Assembly: GCA_002393955.1 (NCBI GenBank)
Contig: DGSK01000003.1
Span: forward strand, 1 to 64,000
Source: Lachnospiraceae bacterium UBA4364
Lineage (GTDB): Bacteria > Bacillota > Clostridia > Lachnospirales > Lachnospiraceae
Direction of reading: 5' to 3'
Length of the DNA stretch: 64,000 nucleotides
The position numbers were made by a program, and so were the translations under genes. The notes below the pieces were generated by a model that was given only the letters and a program-made list of their open reading frames with translations, searched no databases and had not been told where the DNA came from. Positions 14,450 to 22,464 of this stretch are shown in pieces (position 1 is the stretch's first letter; the number at the start of each line of letters is the position of its first letter).

Positions 14450-16600
14450 ATGAGCAGAATAAGAATAGAGCTGTTATCGGACCTTTGTACTGGATCAGGT
14501 TATTCTTTCGGGGGAATAATCGATGGAGATATTTGCTTTGATGAGCTTGGGATTCCTTATATACCGGCACGGCGAATTAAAGGCTGTATGAGAGAAAGCC
14601 TTGAAAATATTCTATATGCCAAGTATGCCGATAAAAAAATATCGGATAGGTTATTTGGCATAAGAGGGAGAAATATTGCGGAAGGTGCTATTAGGATCGG
14701 AAATGCATATGTACAGAATTATTTTGTGCTGAAGGATTATTTGGCTCGTAACAGTGGCAAACTTGGTGTTGATCAGCAAAGTGTTTTGGATCGTTATACA
14801 CATGTCGTAGGCCAGACCGCTATGAAGGATGGTGTGGCGGATAATATGACTTTAAGATACACAAGGGTTATAAATGAATTTGATCCGTGCACAAATGAAC
14901 CGCTTGTATTTGAGGCGCAGATATCCTATGACGAAGTGGATGAGCAGATAGTTGAAGATATTCTTAAATCAACGAGACATCTCGGGATGAAAAGAAACAG
15001 AGGCATGGGAAACGTCAGATGCTGTTTAGAAAAGAATGTACAGTCATCGGAAAATACAGAGAAAACGATAGAAGAATTTATTGTAGGGGATAAAACCAGG
15101 CTTTCGTTTGTTATGGAGAATAAGGAACCGCTCGTCCTCAGCGGTGAGGCGGAAAGTGAAACGAATGATTATATCTCCGGGAAGATGCTTATTGGAATGC
15201 TGGCCTCAAAATACCTTAAAGCTGGCGGCGATGCAGAGTCGGAGGAGTTTAAAAATCTTTTTCTGGACGGTTCAACTATATATTCGAATATGTATCCGTA
15301 TAAAAATGGAAAGACATATTATCCTGCCCCTGACTATGTGAACGTATTGAAGAAGACAAAAAAGTATGTGTATGTTGTTGATGCTAAGCTTCCCGTGTTT
15401 AATGATAATGATCAGTCAGAATATAATTACAATCAAGGTAATCAGCCCAAGAAATTGAAGGGGAAGTATGTATCACTTTGTGAGAATGAGATCGATGTTT
15501 TGGAAATGAAGCGTGATGTTGTTTTTCATCATCGACATGAAAAAGCCGGAAACGAAGAAATGCTATATTCATTGACTTGTATTGCTCCGGGACAGAAATT
15601 TTTAGGAACCATAGATGTAAATGAAAAATATATCCCAAAAATCAAAGAACTGCTTAGGGGAGAATGTTATTTTGGGAAGTCTAGAAGTGCTCAATACGGC
15701 CTGTGTGAGTTATCCGGAGAAAAGCAGGACCATGATACAGACAATGGTATTTGCGTGGGGAAAGGAGGATATCTAGTTGTAACATTTAAGACCGATGCTG
15801 TCATTGTCCTTGATACCGGAAGATATAGTGTTTACTATGATGAAATTCGCAAATGCATTGCATCCGAACTTGGAATTGAATATGAAGATGAGTCAGATCC
15901 CAAATACATTTCTTCTATTCAGACTAAGGTGATAACCGGATATATGAGTAAATGGAATCTGCGGAATGAACCTATTCCAGGGATAAAAGCGGGAAGTTAT
16001 TTAGTCTACAAACTGACATCTGATTTTAAAGGCTCAGCTTCAATGGTAGGCGTTAGAAATATGGAAGGATACGGTCGCGTAGACTTTATGGATGCTGAGG
16101 CTTGTAGATATGACTGCATCATTGAAAGCAAAAAGGATGACGAAGGGAAAAAAATAGAGGCTGCTAATGAGTATATTAGGAATCTGATCGCTCCGGTTTT
16201 TGTTGATGAATGGGTTGCATCGATTATTGGATCAGCCATCGATAATAAAGAATTTGAACGGATAAGCAATGCTGCGATCGGACGCTGGAAACTTATGCTT
16301 ATGGAGAGCCTTGATATGCATGATGATCCTAAAGCTTCATTTGAAGAATTTAAAAACCGTATTGGCTCAATCAAGACAGAGGATACAAGAAAACAGGGAG
16401 AGAGATTATATAAGCGGGTAGAACGTATATTCAACATCAATGACAGAAAAATAAGTGATAGTGCAAGTGATTGTGCAAACAAGCTGAGACTACTCGGTAT
16501 AGATGAAGAAGAAATAGTTAACATTTTGCGCTCGCGGTGGCCGGAGTACGTATATGCTGTACTGACAAATAGAAAGTATATGGGAGGAAACAGAAAATGA
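14450..16600 (+). CDS. Cas7-Cas5(Csx10)-Cas11 fusion subunit
   Basis: 716 residues. Residues 1-195 are a Csm3-like Cas7, with GIPYIPARRIKGCMRE and a glycine-rich end HLGMKRNRGMGNVR; Asp of GGIIDGD is placed like the target-cutting Asp of Csm3. Residues about 215-560 are Csx10 (Cas5-like), with YISGKMLIGMLASKYLK, HHRHEKAG, GKSRSAQYG, KAGSYLVYKL and RNMEGYGRV. The last 140 residues are helical and may be Cas11. The same Cas7-Cas5-Cas11 order is known for type III-Dv of Synechocystis. It overlaps the next gene by four bases. Domain borders are estimates. Confidence 0.85.
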   Translation: MSRIRIELLSDLCTGSGYSFGGIIDGDICFDELGIPYIPARRIKGCMRESLENILYAKYADKKISDRLFGIRGRNIAEGAIRIGNAYVQNYFVLKDYLARNSGKLGVDQQSVLDRYTHVVGQTAMKDGVADNMTLRYTRVINEFDPCTNEPLVFEAQISYDEVDEQIVEDILKSTRHLGMKRNRGMGNVRCCLEKNVQSSENTEKTIEEFIVGDKTRLSFVMENKEPLVLSGEAESETNDYISGKMLIGMLASKYLKAGGDAESEEFKNLFLDGSTIYSNMYPYKNGKTYYPAPDYVNVLKKTKKYVYVVDAKLPVFNDNDQSEYNYNQGNQPKKLKGKYVSLCENEIDVLEMKRDVVFHHRHEKAGNEEMLYSLTCIAPGQKFLGTIDVNEKYIPKIKELLRGECYFGKSRSAQYGLCELSGEKQDHDTDNGICVGKGGYLVVTFKTDAVIVLDTGRYSVYYDEIRKCIASELGIEYEDESDPKYISSIQTKVITGYMSKWNLRNEPIPGIKAGSYLVYKLTSDFKGSASMVGVRNMEGYGRVDFMDAEACRYDCIIESKKDDEGKKIEAANEYIRNLIAPVFVDEWVASIIGSAIDNKEFERISNAAIGRWKLMLMESLDMHDDPKASFEEFKNRIGSIKTEDTRKQGERLYKRVERIFNINDRKISDSASDCANKLRLLGIDEEEIVNILRSRWPEYVYAVLTNRKYMGGNRK

Positions 16601-17901
16601 ATAAGATTTTGAAAAAGAAGTACTATCGAATTTGTTTTTCGCTTATATCTCCCATGAATATCGGATATGGTGAAGGCAGTAAGACTGACAGAGATATTTT
16701 ACGTAATTCAAAAGGTGTTCCGTATGTTCCGGCATCTTCGCTTGCCGGGGTTTTTCGTGACAAAATGCCGGATGATGAAGACAGAAAAAAATATTTTGGT
16801 GAAATAGTAAAAGCTGTAGAGAATAGCAAAGAAGATCCATCCAAGACGGAGAGCCTTATACAGTTTTATGATGCAAATATATCAAATGAAAAAAGTGGCT
16901 GTCAGGAAAAGTATTATGTGTCTGTGAGAGACAGCGTGGCATTAGATGGTTTCAAGACTGCAAAAGATGGCGCAAAGTTTGATATGGAAGTTTTGGAAGC
17001 AGGGGTGAAATTTGTAACATACATAGAACAGAACTATCTTGAAAATGATGACATGGATTATGCCGGAATGATTGTTGAAAAGTTTATGTCATCAGGTGTT
17101 TCCATAGGCGGAAAGGTAACCAGGGGATATGGAAATGTAAAAGTTGATAGTGCGGAATACAGGGAATTTGATTTTAGGAACACTGGTGATATTGATGAGT
17201 GGCTTGAATTCGAACTGCATTCTGAAAAAACCTGGAATCAGTACCTGCCAGCCGAGAAATCGCAGAAAGAAAGAAAACTTACAATAAAGTTACGACAGAA
17301 CGGCGGTCTCTCCATTCGAAAATATACTACGGCGGTCAGAAAAGATGGTGATGCTGCTCCTGATATGGAACAGCTGAGTTCTCATAACGGAAATGGAGAC
17401 AAGATGGTTCCTGTTATTCCAGGAACAACTTGGGCCGGTGCGATTCGGCAAAGAATGAAAGAGTTTGGTGCTGATGTATCTTCCGGGAACCTTATTTTTG
17501 GCTGTGTGGGAGATGTGAAGAAACGTTCCGATATTGCGTTTAGCGAATCATACATAAATGATAGTAAAGATATGATAGTATCCAGAAATGCTATTGATAG
17601 GTTTACGGGTGGAACTGCAGCTACGGCGCTTTTTACGGAAAAAATATGTGTAGGCGGAGAAACTGAACTTAGTATAACGTGGTTAAATAAGACATCAATG
17701 CAAGAAAAGGACGCAGATGCACTTGCGGCAACTCTTACAGACCTGCATTTTGGTTTACTGGCTATTGGCGGAGCAACATCAATCGGAAGGGGTATTTTTT
17801 CCATAGAATCGATAGGTGATAAGACCATCGGAAAAGAATTAGATGGTTCTGCCGTATATGGACTGATTATTAAGGAAGTAAAGGAGGCATTTGTATGGTA
17901 A
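16597..17901 (+). CDS. Tandem Cas7-Cas7 (Csm3-like) subunit
   Basis: 434 residues; the ATG overlaps the preceding stop (ATGA). The first Cas7 unit holds NIGYGEGSKTDRDILRN, GVPYVPASSLAGVFRDK, YVSVRDSVAL and a glycine-rich SIGGKVTRGYGNVKV. The second holds MVPVIPGTTWAGAIRQRM, IVSRNAIDRFTGGTA and LAIGGATSIGRGIF. Such a doubled Cas7 corresponds to the Cas7-2x subunit of type III-Dv complexes, which wraps the crRNA and provides target-cutting sites; the Asp of KTDRD aligns with the Csm3 catalytic Asp. The second unit has no obvious equivalent Asp. It overlaps the next gene by seven bases. Confidence 0.87.
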   Translation: MNKILKKKYYRICFSLISPMNIGYGEGSKTDRDILRNSKGVPYVPASSLAGVFRDKMPDDEDRKKYFGEIVKAVENSKEDPSKTESLIQFYDANISNEKSGCQEKYYVSVRDSVALDGFKTAKDGAKFDMEVLEAGVKFVTYIEQNYLENDDMDYAGMIVEKFMSSGVSIGGKVTRGYGNVKVDSAEYREFDFRNTGDIDEWLEFELHSEKTWNQYLPAEKSQKERKLTIKLRQNGGLSIRKYTTAVRKDGDAAPDMEQLSSHNGNGDKMVPVIPGTTWAGAIRQRMKEFGADVSSGNLIFGCVGDVKKRSDIAFSESYINDSKDMIVSRNAIDRFTGGTAATALFTEKICVGGETELSITWLNKTSMQEKDADALAATLTDLHFGLLAIGGATSIGRGIFSIESIGDKTIGKELDGSAVYGLIIKEVKEAFVW

Positions 17902-18359
17902 ACATAGAGTATCCAGGGGGGTTATACGAATTTACGGAAAAAAACAAAGGTTTTTTCATAGCGGCCTTTACTGATGAATATATAGTTGACAGGACCGAAA
18001 ACATATCTAAGTATATGCTTGATGAAAAAAAGGGGAAACTTCTTGAGATAAGGGTATTCAATGCTGATGCTGAATACAAGCTTTTCAGGAACGATATAGG
18101 AAGCGGTTTTTCTGAGCGTGTTCTTATGGATAATGATGCCGTTGATTATTATGATGAAATTCAGTATTTAGATATTGATGATGGAGTTGTACTTGCGGAT
18201 GATATGGTTCAGGCTACGGGCGGCGGAAGATATCATTTGCCAATGGAAAGAAAAAAGAATGCCAGGGTTCGTATCAGATATTATTTTGACAAATATGAAA
18301 CTACCGGACAGGCAAGAGTCAGTGATTGGCGTGTAGTAGATTTTGTGGAGGGAAAATAG
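17895..18359 (+). CDS. csx19: Csx19-like type III-D subunit
   Basis: 154 residues, start ATG after AAGGAGGCATTTGT, overlapping the preceding gene. It contains LLEIRVFNADAEYKLFRND, SGFSERVLMD and, near the end, YYFDKYETTGQARVSDWRVV. These fit the TIGR03984 (Csx19) family, a small beta-rich protein found only in III-D loci and located in the Cas10 end of the III-Dv complex. It abuts the next gene without a gap. The family name is assigned from motif memory, the operon position supports it. Confidence 0.78.
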   Translation: MVNIEYPGGLYEFTEKNKGFFIAAFTDEYIVDRTENISKYMLDEKKGKLLEIRVFNADAEYKLFRNDIGSGFSERVLMDNDAVDYYDEIQYLDIDDGVVLADDMVQATGGGRYHLPMERKKNARVRIRYYFDKYETTGQARVSDWRVVDFVEGK

Positions 18360-20447
18360 ATGGGTTACAAAAATACGGAGGATTCTAAATACAAATTTAT
18401 AAATCCATATAATTTTGTAAGTGTTAATTGGAATAAAACGAATAGGAAGACAATCGAAGATCATTTACAGCAGGATCGTATCAGTGGATTTTTTGACTGT
18501 GAGCTTAAGACCGTTACCCCGCTTGCAATACCTTATGAAAGAACCGATGAAAATGGTCATGGAGTATATTCTTTTTTAAGAAATCCTAAGGATAATATGC
18601 CGATGATTCCGGGAAGTTCCCTTCGTGGTTGTATAAGGACGGTGTATGAAACTGTATCGGACTCGTGTCTTGTGACTGCTGATGTGGGTGGACAGTTTAC
18701 GAAGCGAGCATCCATGGGCGAAGCCGGGAAGCCGGGGCTTCTGATTCGTGAGAAAAACGGATGGAAGCTATATGAAGCAGAAAGATTTCTTATCATAATT
18801 GATGATAAGGGATATAGGGAATTTAGAAGACCTGAGTTTAGTGCGGCAAAAAGGATTACAAGAAAGGAACTTGAAACATATGAGTATGGACAGAAGGTTT
18901 ATTTCTGCCGTGGGAATATGTACAAAAAAAATAATTATGAGATTGGAACCGTCGTAAAATCATTTTCGCGGGACAAAAATGTGGAAAACAAGGAAGAAGG
19001 ATATTTATATATTGGCGAGGTTCCGTTAGCGAAAGACATAAAGACAAATAAACACTTTGAAAGCATCTTTAAAAGGAAAGAGGGAGATACAGCTTTAAAT
19101 GTTGAAATAACAAAAAAAGATATTGAAGGTCTTAAAACGATTGCTAGGATGTACAATGATTCGGGAATAAATAGAAATAAAATGGAGGGGGCCCGGGAAT
19201 GGTATAAAGGTGTAGAGGAAAAACTTAGCAGGGACGAAGAAGGAACGGTAGTGCCTTTATGGTTTAAAAGGGATGATTATACTCTTTCATTGGCTAGTAT
19301 AGGAAGAATCGTTTACAAAAAAACAATGGATGATTTTGTGGATAAAAAAAGGCCATGTAAGAAACGTAACAGCTTATGTAAGGCCTGTGCCCTTTTTGGA
19401 ATGAGCAAGGATGAAAGTATAGGGAGCCGTGTAAGAATTACTGATGCAAAGATGCAGGATCCTGGATATAAAGGCGAAGAGGTTACTTTAAAAGAATTGG
19501 GCAGCCCGCGTACTTCCTATATTCCTTTTTATGCAACGATAAACGGAAATCCGTATACATTTATTTCTTCGTACGATGAAAAGGGTGTGAGATTACGTGG
19601 CAGGAAATTTTATTGGCATAATACACAGGAAAGGGCTTATGAGGCAGAACGTTCTCTGCCGGAAAAGGAGCGGAAAACGGAACGAAATGCCACTATGGAA
19701 CTTGTTGAAAAAAATAAGATTTTTAAATTCAAAGTCTATTTTGATGAAATAAGCAGGACTCAGTATGAGGAACTGAAATGGGCACTTACCTTGGGGGATA
19801 ATCGGATTGATAGCAATCTTTGTTACAAGATAGGGCATGGAAAACCGATCGGTCTTGGATCTGCTAAGATCGTAATTGTTAAGGAGAGCATTAGATCACT
19901 GAATCCGTATGAGATTAAAAAAAATGATGAAATCCAGGTTGGAAATCCATTCGGAATAGATAAAGACAAAGATGAATTGCTTACGATACTGGATGTACGG
20001 TCTACGGAAGGAAAGCTGGTGTCATATCCATTTATAGTAAATAAGGGTGAGGGTAAGGAAAATGACACGGCATCCCATAAGTGGTTTTCGGACAATTGGG
20101 ATATTAGGCCACGAAAAGAAAAGCTTGAGCAGGGACTTCTTTTTCCGGATAAGGCTAAGGATAAGGATAATCTTCTTAATGCGAAGATTTTTATTAGTGA
20201 TGTACAAGCAAATGACAGAAGGGAAATTTTGAAGTCTCAGAATCGTGAAAAAACAGAATATAATAAAGGTGAAATATATGAAGGAGAAGTTATTGGGTAT
20301 AATAATAGCGGTAAATTTGCACAGGTAAGGCTTAGTGGTGGTGGAAGGGCAAGTTTTTATGATGATAAACACGAATGGGATAGATGCAAAGTAAGGGTAA
20401 AGTATTTAGGGAAAAAAGATAATTATGATAAGTGGGAAAGAGTGTAA
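18360..20447 (+). CDS. TIGR03986-type Cas7 with insertion and C-terminal OB-like domain
   Basis: 695 residues. The start (FINPYNFVSVNW) and MIPGSSLRGCIRTVYETVSD are diagnostic of the TIGR03986 RAMP family of III-D loci. A long middle insertion (residues about 150-330) separates this from a second conserved part, with CKKRNSLCKACALFGMSKD and GHGKPIGLGSAKI. This equals the Cas7-insertion subunit of III-Dv. The Asp used for target cutting is not certain. The last 65 residues (GEIYEGEVIGYNNSGKFAQV and VRVKYLG) look like an S1/OB RNA-binding domain. It is the last gene of the operon and is followed by a terminator. Confidence 0.87.
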   Translation: MGYKNTEDSKYKFINPYNFVSVNWNKTNRKTIEDHLQQDRISGFFDCELKTVTPLAIPYERTDENGHGVYSFLRNPKDNMPMIPGSSLRGCIRTVYETVSDSCLVTADVGGQFTKRASMGEAGKPGLLIREKNGWKLYEAERFLIIIDDKGYREFRRPEFSAAKRITRKELETYEYGQKVYFCRGNMYKKNNYEIGTVVKSFSRDKNVENKEEGYLYIGEVPLAKDIKTNKHFESIFKRKEGDTALNVEITKKDIEGLKTIARMYNDSGINRNKMEGAREWYKGVEEKLSRDEEGTVVPLWFKRDDYTLSLASIGRIVYKKTMDDFVDKKRPCKKRNSLCKACALFGMSKDESIGSRVRITDAKMQDPGYKGEEVTLKELGSPRTSYIPFYATINGNPYTFISSYDEKGVRLRGRKFYWHNTQERAYEAERSLPEKERKTERNATMELVEKNKIFKFKVYFDEISRTQYEELKWALTLGDNRIDSNLCYKIGHGKPIGLGSAKIVIVKESIRSLNPYEIKKNDEIQVGNPFGIDKDKDELLTILDVRSTEGKLVSYPFIVNKGEGKENDTASHKWFSDNWDIRPRKEKLEQGLLFPDKAKDKDNLLNAKIFISDVQANDRREILKSQNREKTEYNKGEIYEGEVIGYNNSGKFAQVRLSGGGRASFYDDKHEWDRCKVRVKYLGKKDNYDKWERV

Positions 20448-20537
20448 GACTTCAAAAAGATGAGAAAATTGGGTACTTTTAGATATTTGTCTTAATTAAA
20501 GACGAGAGTTAAATAAAGCAAGTGATGATAAATTGAG

Positions 20538-20567
20538 AAAATCGCATCGTTCTGATGCGATTTTTTA
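20538..20567 (+). terminator. Terminator of the CRISPR operon
   Basis: AAATCGCATC pairs with GATGCGATTT over GTTCT and is followed by a T run. It ends the ten-gene CRISPR operon and separates it from the repeated promoter-like elements of cassette C. Confidence 0.85.
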
Positions 20568-20570
20568 TTT

Positions 20571-20614
20571 AAACAGTTAAAAAAAGTAAATGAATTATAT
20601 AAGGAAGTGAAAGG
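20571..20614 (+). promoter_or_regulatory. Promoter-like repeat element, copy 5
   Basis: AAACAGTTAAAAAAAGTAAATG, with TATAAG at spacing 22 and GAAGTGAAAGG after it. It lies directly behind the operon terminator and 40 bases before copy 6, without its own gene between. It may be the remnant of a deleted cassette or a tandem promoter. Confidence 0.45.
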
Positions 20615-20654
20615 TAGCCGATAAGTTTACGACCTTGGTAAAAAATATTTTTAC

Positions 20655-20710
20655 AAAACGGTTAAAAAATAGGTTTTTGAATCTATAAGGTAATAGAAAG
20701 GGGGGGGGGA
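20655..20710 (+). promoter_or_regulatory. Promoter-like repeat element, copy 6, with a G10 tract
   Basis: AAAACGGTTAAAAAATAGG, then ATCTATAAGGTAATAG at spacing 23, the best match to the consensus. Where other copies have AAAGGAGG, this one has AAAG extended to ten consecutive G (20700-20709) followed by A6. The tract sits at the expected transcription start, so slippage during replication or transcription could vary expression of the gene at 20789. Confidence 0.55.
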
Positions 20711-20788
20711 AAAAACGAAAGTGAGGTGATAAGACGTAGAGAAAGAAAACCCAGTAGGCAGTGATAAAAAAGAAAAGGAGAAAATGAG

Positions 20789-20995
20789 ATGAGTAGAAAA
20801 GGAAATAGTGAACTCACAATGGTAATACCGCAGTTAAATAAAAGGGAGGCATGTGCACTTAAAAATTCGTTGATTGAAGCAAAAAAAACTTATGCGCCTC
20901 ATGCAAAGGCGAGCATTGTAATCGGTAAAAAAGAAAATTTCAGCAAGATCGCACAAAAATGTAACCATCAATTAGATTTACAGAAAAACAGTTAA
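20789..20995 (+). CDS. Conserved beta-alpha-beta miniprotein (cassette C)
   Basis: 68 residues, start ATG after AAAAGGAGAAAATGAG. Near-identical to residues 1-66 of the protein at 2258-2494, with changes mostly conservative (R for K, S for C). The predicted fold is strand, helix, strand. It ends QKNS at a TAA inside promoter-like repeat copy 7, whereas the cassette A protein reads on through that element. Function unknown; strong conservation between cassettes indicates selection or recent duplication. Confidence 0.7.
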   Translation: MSRKGNSELTMVIPQLNKREACALKNSLIEAKKTYAPHAKASIVIGKKENFSKIAQKCNHQLDLQKNS

Positions 20996-21041
20996 AAAAA
21001 GGATACATTAGTCTATAAGGTATAGAACGCAGAAAGGAGGT
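20984..21041 (+). promoter_or_regulatory. Promoter-like repeat element, copy 7
   Basis: AAAAACAGTTAAAAAAAGG, with CTATAAGG at spacing 23 and TATAGAACGCAGAAAGGAGG. It overlaps the end of the preceding miniprotein gene and leads into the 22-residue membrane peptide. The position equals that of copy 3 in cassette A. Confidence 0.55.
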
Positions 21042-21050
21042 AATAAGAGT

Positions 21051-21119
21051 ATGGAAGCCAAAACAAAAACGATGATTCTGGTAGTGCTGGCAGTTATGGT
21101 TATTGTTATTTTACTCTAA
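21051..21119 (+). CDS. 22-residue single-helix membrane peptide
   Basis: MEAKTKTMILVV then nine more hydrophobic residues and a stop. The ribosome site AAAGGAGGTAATAAGAGT is excellent. A charged six-residue head followed by 16 hydrophobic residues resembles type I toxin peptides and other single-span micropeptides. In cassette A the same head is fused to a DUF697-like tail (2513-2674). Role unknown; a membrane toxin or regulator is inferred from size and composition. Confidence 0.55.
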   Translation: MEAKTKTMILVVLAVMVIVILL

Positions 21120-21156
21120 GGGTTCGTGTAAATTTTGTAAGTGAAAGGAGAAGGTA

Positions 21157-21321
21157 ATGGGAAAATATGTACTGGTTTTTAAGGTTAAGGATGTTACAGT
21201 TAGTCAGGCAAATCGGCTTCAGGCAGAGAGTACTATAAGAGCAAAGCGAATTGCACCCGGTAGGCGCAACATAATAGGAATAGAGAACAAAGGAGGGGAT
21301 AGCAAATGCAGATTAAAGTGA
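21157..21321 (+). CDS. Beta-alpha-beta miniprotein, divergent relative
   Basis: 54 residues from ATG 21157 after GAAAGGAGAAGGTA. The layout is a strand (YVLVFKVKDV), a helix (VSQANRLQAESTIRAKRI), then a strand (NIIGIENK), the same plan as the miniproteins at 2258 and 20789 but with little sequence identity. Its 3' end overlaps the next gene by 16 bases in another frame. It is absent from cassettes A and B. Function unknown. Confidence 0.55.
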   Translation: MGKYVLVFKVKDVTVSQANRLQAESTIRAKRIAPGRRNIIGIENKGGDSKCRLK

Positions 21322-21524
21322 TGAAAAAAGGCGAACAGTTTGTAGGAATTCAAGATGGTTGGATTGTTCTGAAGAGAAAGAGAGGTGATGTACGGCTGAT
21401 CCGGATAGAGCAGGATGAAGAGGGCTATCGCGTAATACCGGGGCAGGAGATTTTGATAACCTATGGAGATAATGAGGTAAGTATAGGCAATATGGACACA
21501 GAAGTGGAAATAACAAATTTTTGA
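21306..21524 (+). CDS. Small beta-rich protein, unknown function
   Basis: 72 residues, start ATG after AAAGGAGGGGATAGCAA. The sequence alternates hydrophobic and charged residues (VGIQDGWIVLKRKRGDVRLI) and ends with acidic strands, consistent with a small beta barrel or sheet. No cysteine, no membrane segment. It has no counterpart in cassettes A or B, where the deletion that produced the chimera at 2513 probably removed it. No family recognised. Confidence 0.6.
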   Translation: MQIKVMKKGEQFVGIQDGWIVLKRKRGDVRLIRIEQDEEGYRVIPGQEILITYGDNEVSIGNMDTEVEITNF

Positions 21525-21538
21525 AGGAGGGATTACCT

Positions 21539-21907
21539 ATGAGTTTAAAATCAAGAATGTCATCAAAACAGTACGCAGAATGTCACGCAATTATTCATAC
21601 AGCCAGCGCGGCGGCAGCCGGAGTGGGTACAGGATTGGCACAGATCCCACTTAGCGATACAGCAGTTATAACACCTATACAAATTGGAATGATTATGGCA
21701 CTTGGAAAGGTTTTTGATTTGGAAATAACAGAGTCAATGGCAAAGGCGGGGATAGCTTCGGCTACTGCGGCCGGTTTGGGAAGGGCTGCCTCGCAGGTAC
21801 TTATCGGATGGGTTCCGGGGATAGGTAATGCCATTAATGCATCGACTGCGGCTGCATTTACTGAAGGACTAGGTTGGGCTATGGTCAGTGACTTTTCAAG
21901 ATATTAA
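21539..21907 (+). CDS. DUF697-like membrane-associated protein
   Basis: 122 residues from ATG 21539 after GAAGGAGGGATTACCT. It has IIHTASAAAAGVGTGLAQIP, then IQIGMIMALGKVF and VLIGWVPGIGNAINASTAAA, closing with a TEGLGWAM block. This is the DUF697 (YcjF C-terminal) signature, a helical membrane-associating domain often linked to GTPases. Here it stands alone without a GTPase. The last 39 residues survive as the tail of the chimeric ORF at 2513-2674. The specific function in this cassette is unknown. Confidence 0.7.
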   Translation: MSLKSRMSSKQYAECHAIIHTASAAAAGVGTGLAQIPLSDTAVITPIQIGMIMALGKVFDLEITESMAKAGIASATAAGLGRAASQVLIGWVPGIGNAINASTAAAFTEGLGWAMVSDFSRY

Positions 21908-21930
21908 TTTGTGTGAAGGAGGGAATTGTT

Positions 21931-22182
21931 ATGGCAAAAATCAGGTCAAATGGATTAGATAATTTCAAGGTGGATACAGGTAGATTTAGGTCTCTTACCA
22001 GGGAATCACTTAACGAAGCGGGCAAAGGGGGTGATAGTGTTAAAAATAATATGGTGCACCCATTTGGCAGTAAAGTAGGTTTTGGTTATTGTAGTTGTTG
22101 CAGGCGAAGGGTGCCGAATGTGATGCTTTTTGGTGGACCGTTTGAAAAAAGATGCAAAAAATGTATTGGAATCTATCGATAG
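21931..22182 (+). CDS. Cys-rich putative zinc-binding small protein (cassette C)
   Basis: 83 residues from ATG 21931, preceded by GAAGGAGGGAATTGTT. The C-terminal part (FGYCSCCRRRVPNVMLFGG and RCKKCIG) matches that of the protein at 2691-2894, with both CxxC pairs conserved. The N-terminal 45 residues are polar and poorly conserved. It is followed after 11 bases by the HNH gene. Function unknown. Confidence 0.65.
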   Translation: MAKIRSNGLDNFKVDTGRFRSLTRESLNEAGKGGDSVKNNMVHPFGSKVGFGYCSCCRRRVPNVMLFGGPFEKRCKKCIGIYR

Positions 22183-22193
22183 GGGGGATATGT

Positions 22194-22412
22194 ATGTCTA
22201 AAAGAAGTTCAGCTCACACTAATGCACAGCGTCAGGGTCGTATGAGGGATTTAGGAACGTGTCAGATCTGCGGCAGCAGAAACCATCCGGAGGGGCATCA
22301 TGCTATGGATTATCAGTTCGGCGGCTCGTCGAAGGTAAGCAATATCGTTACGCTGTGTCATAGCTGTCACCAAAAAGTCCATAGGGGAGAGATGGACATA
22401 AAAATACTTTAG
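22194..22412 (+). CDS. Small HNH-type protein (cassette C)
   Basis: 72 residues, start ATG after ATAGGGGGGATATGT... with a run of G as ribosome site. The full HNH pattern is present (CQICGSRNHPEGHHAMDY, LCHSCHQKVH). It is the most complete of the three copies and ends GEMDIKIL. An upstream in-frame ATG at 22152 lies in the previous gene and is unlikely. It probably binds one zinc structurally and one catalytic metal; DNA or RNA target unknown. Confidence 0.8.
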   Translation: MSKRSSAHTNAQRQGRMRDLGTCQICGSRNHPEGHHAMDYQFGGSSKVSNIVTLCHSCHQKVHRGEMDIKIL

Positions 22413-22464
22413 GAAAAATTCACGGATATCAATTCGTGTTCTGCCGAGAGTGCGTGATGGTAAG

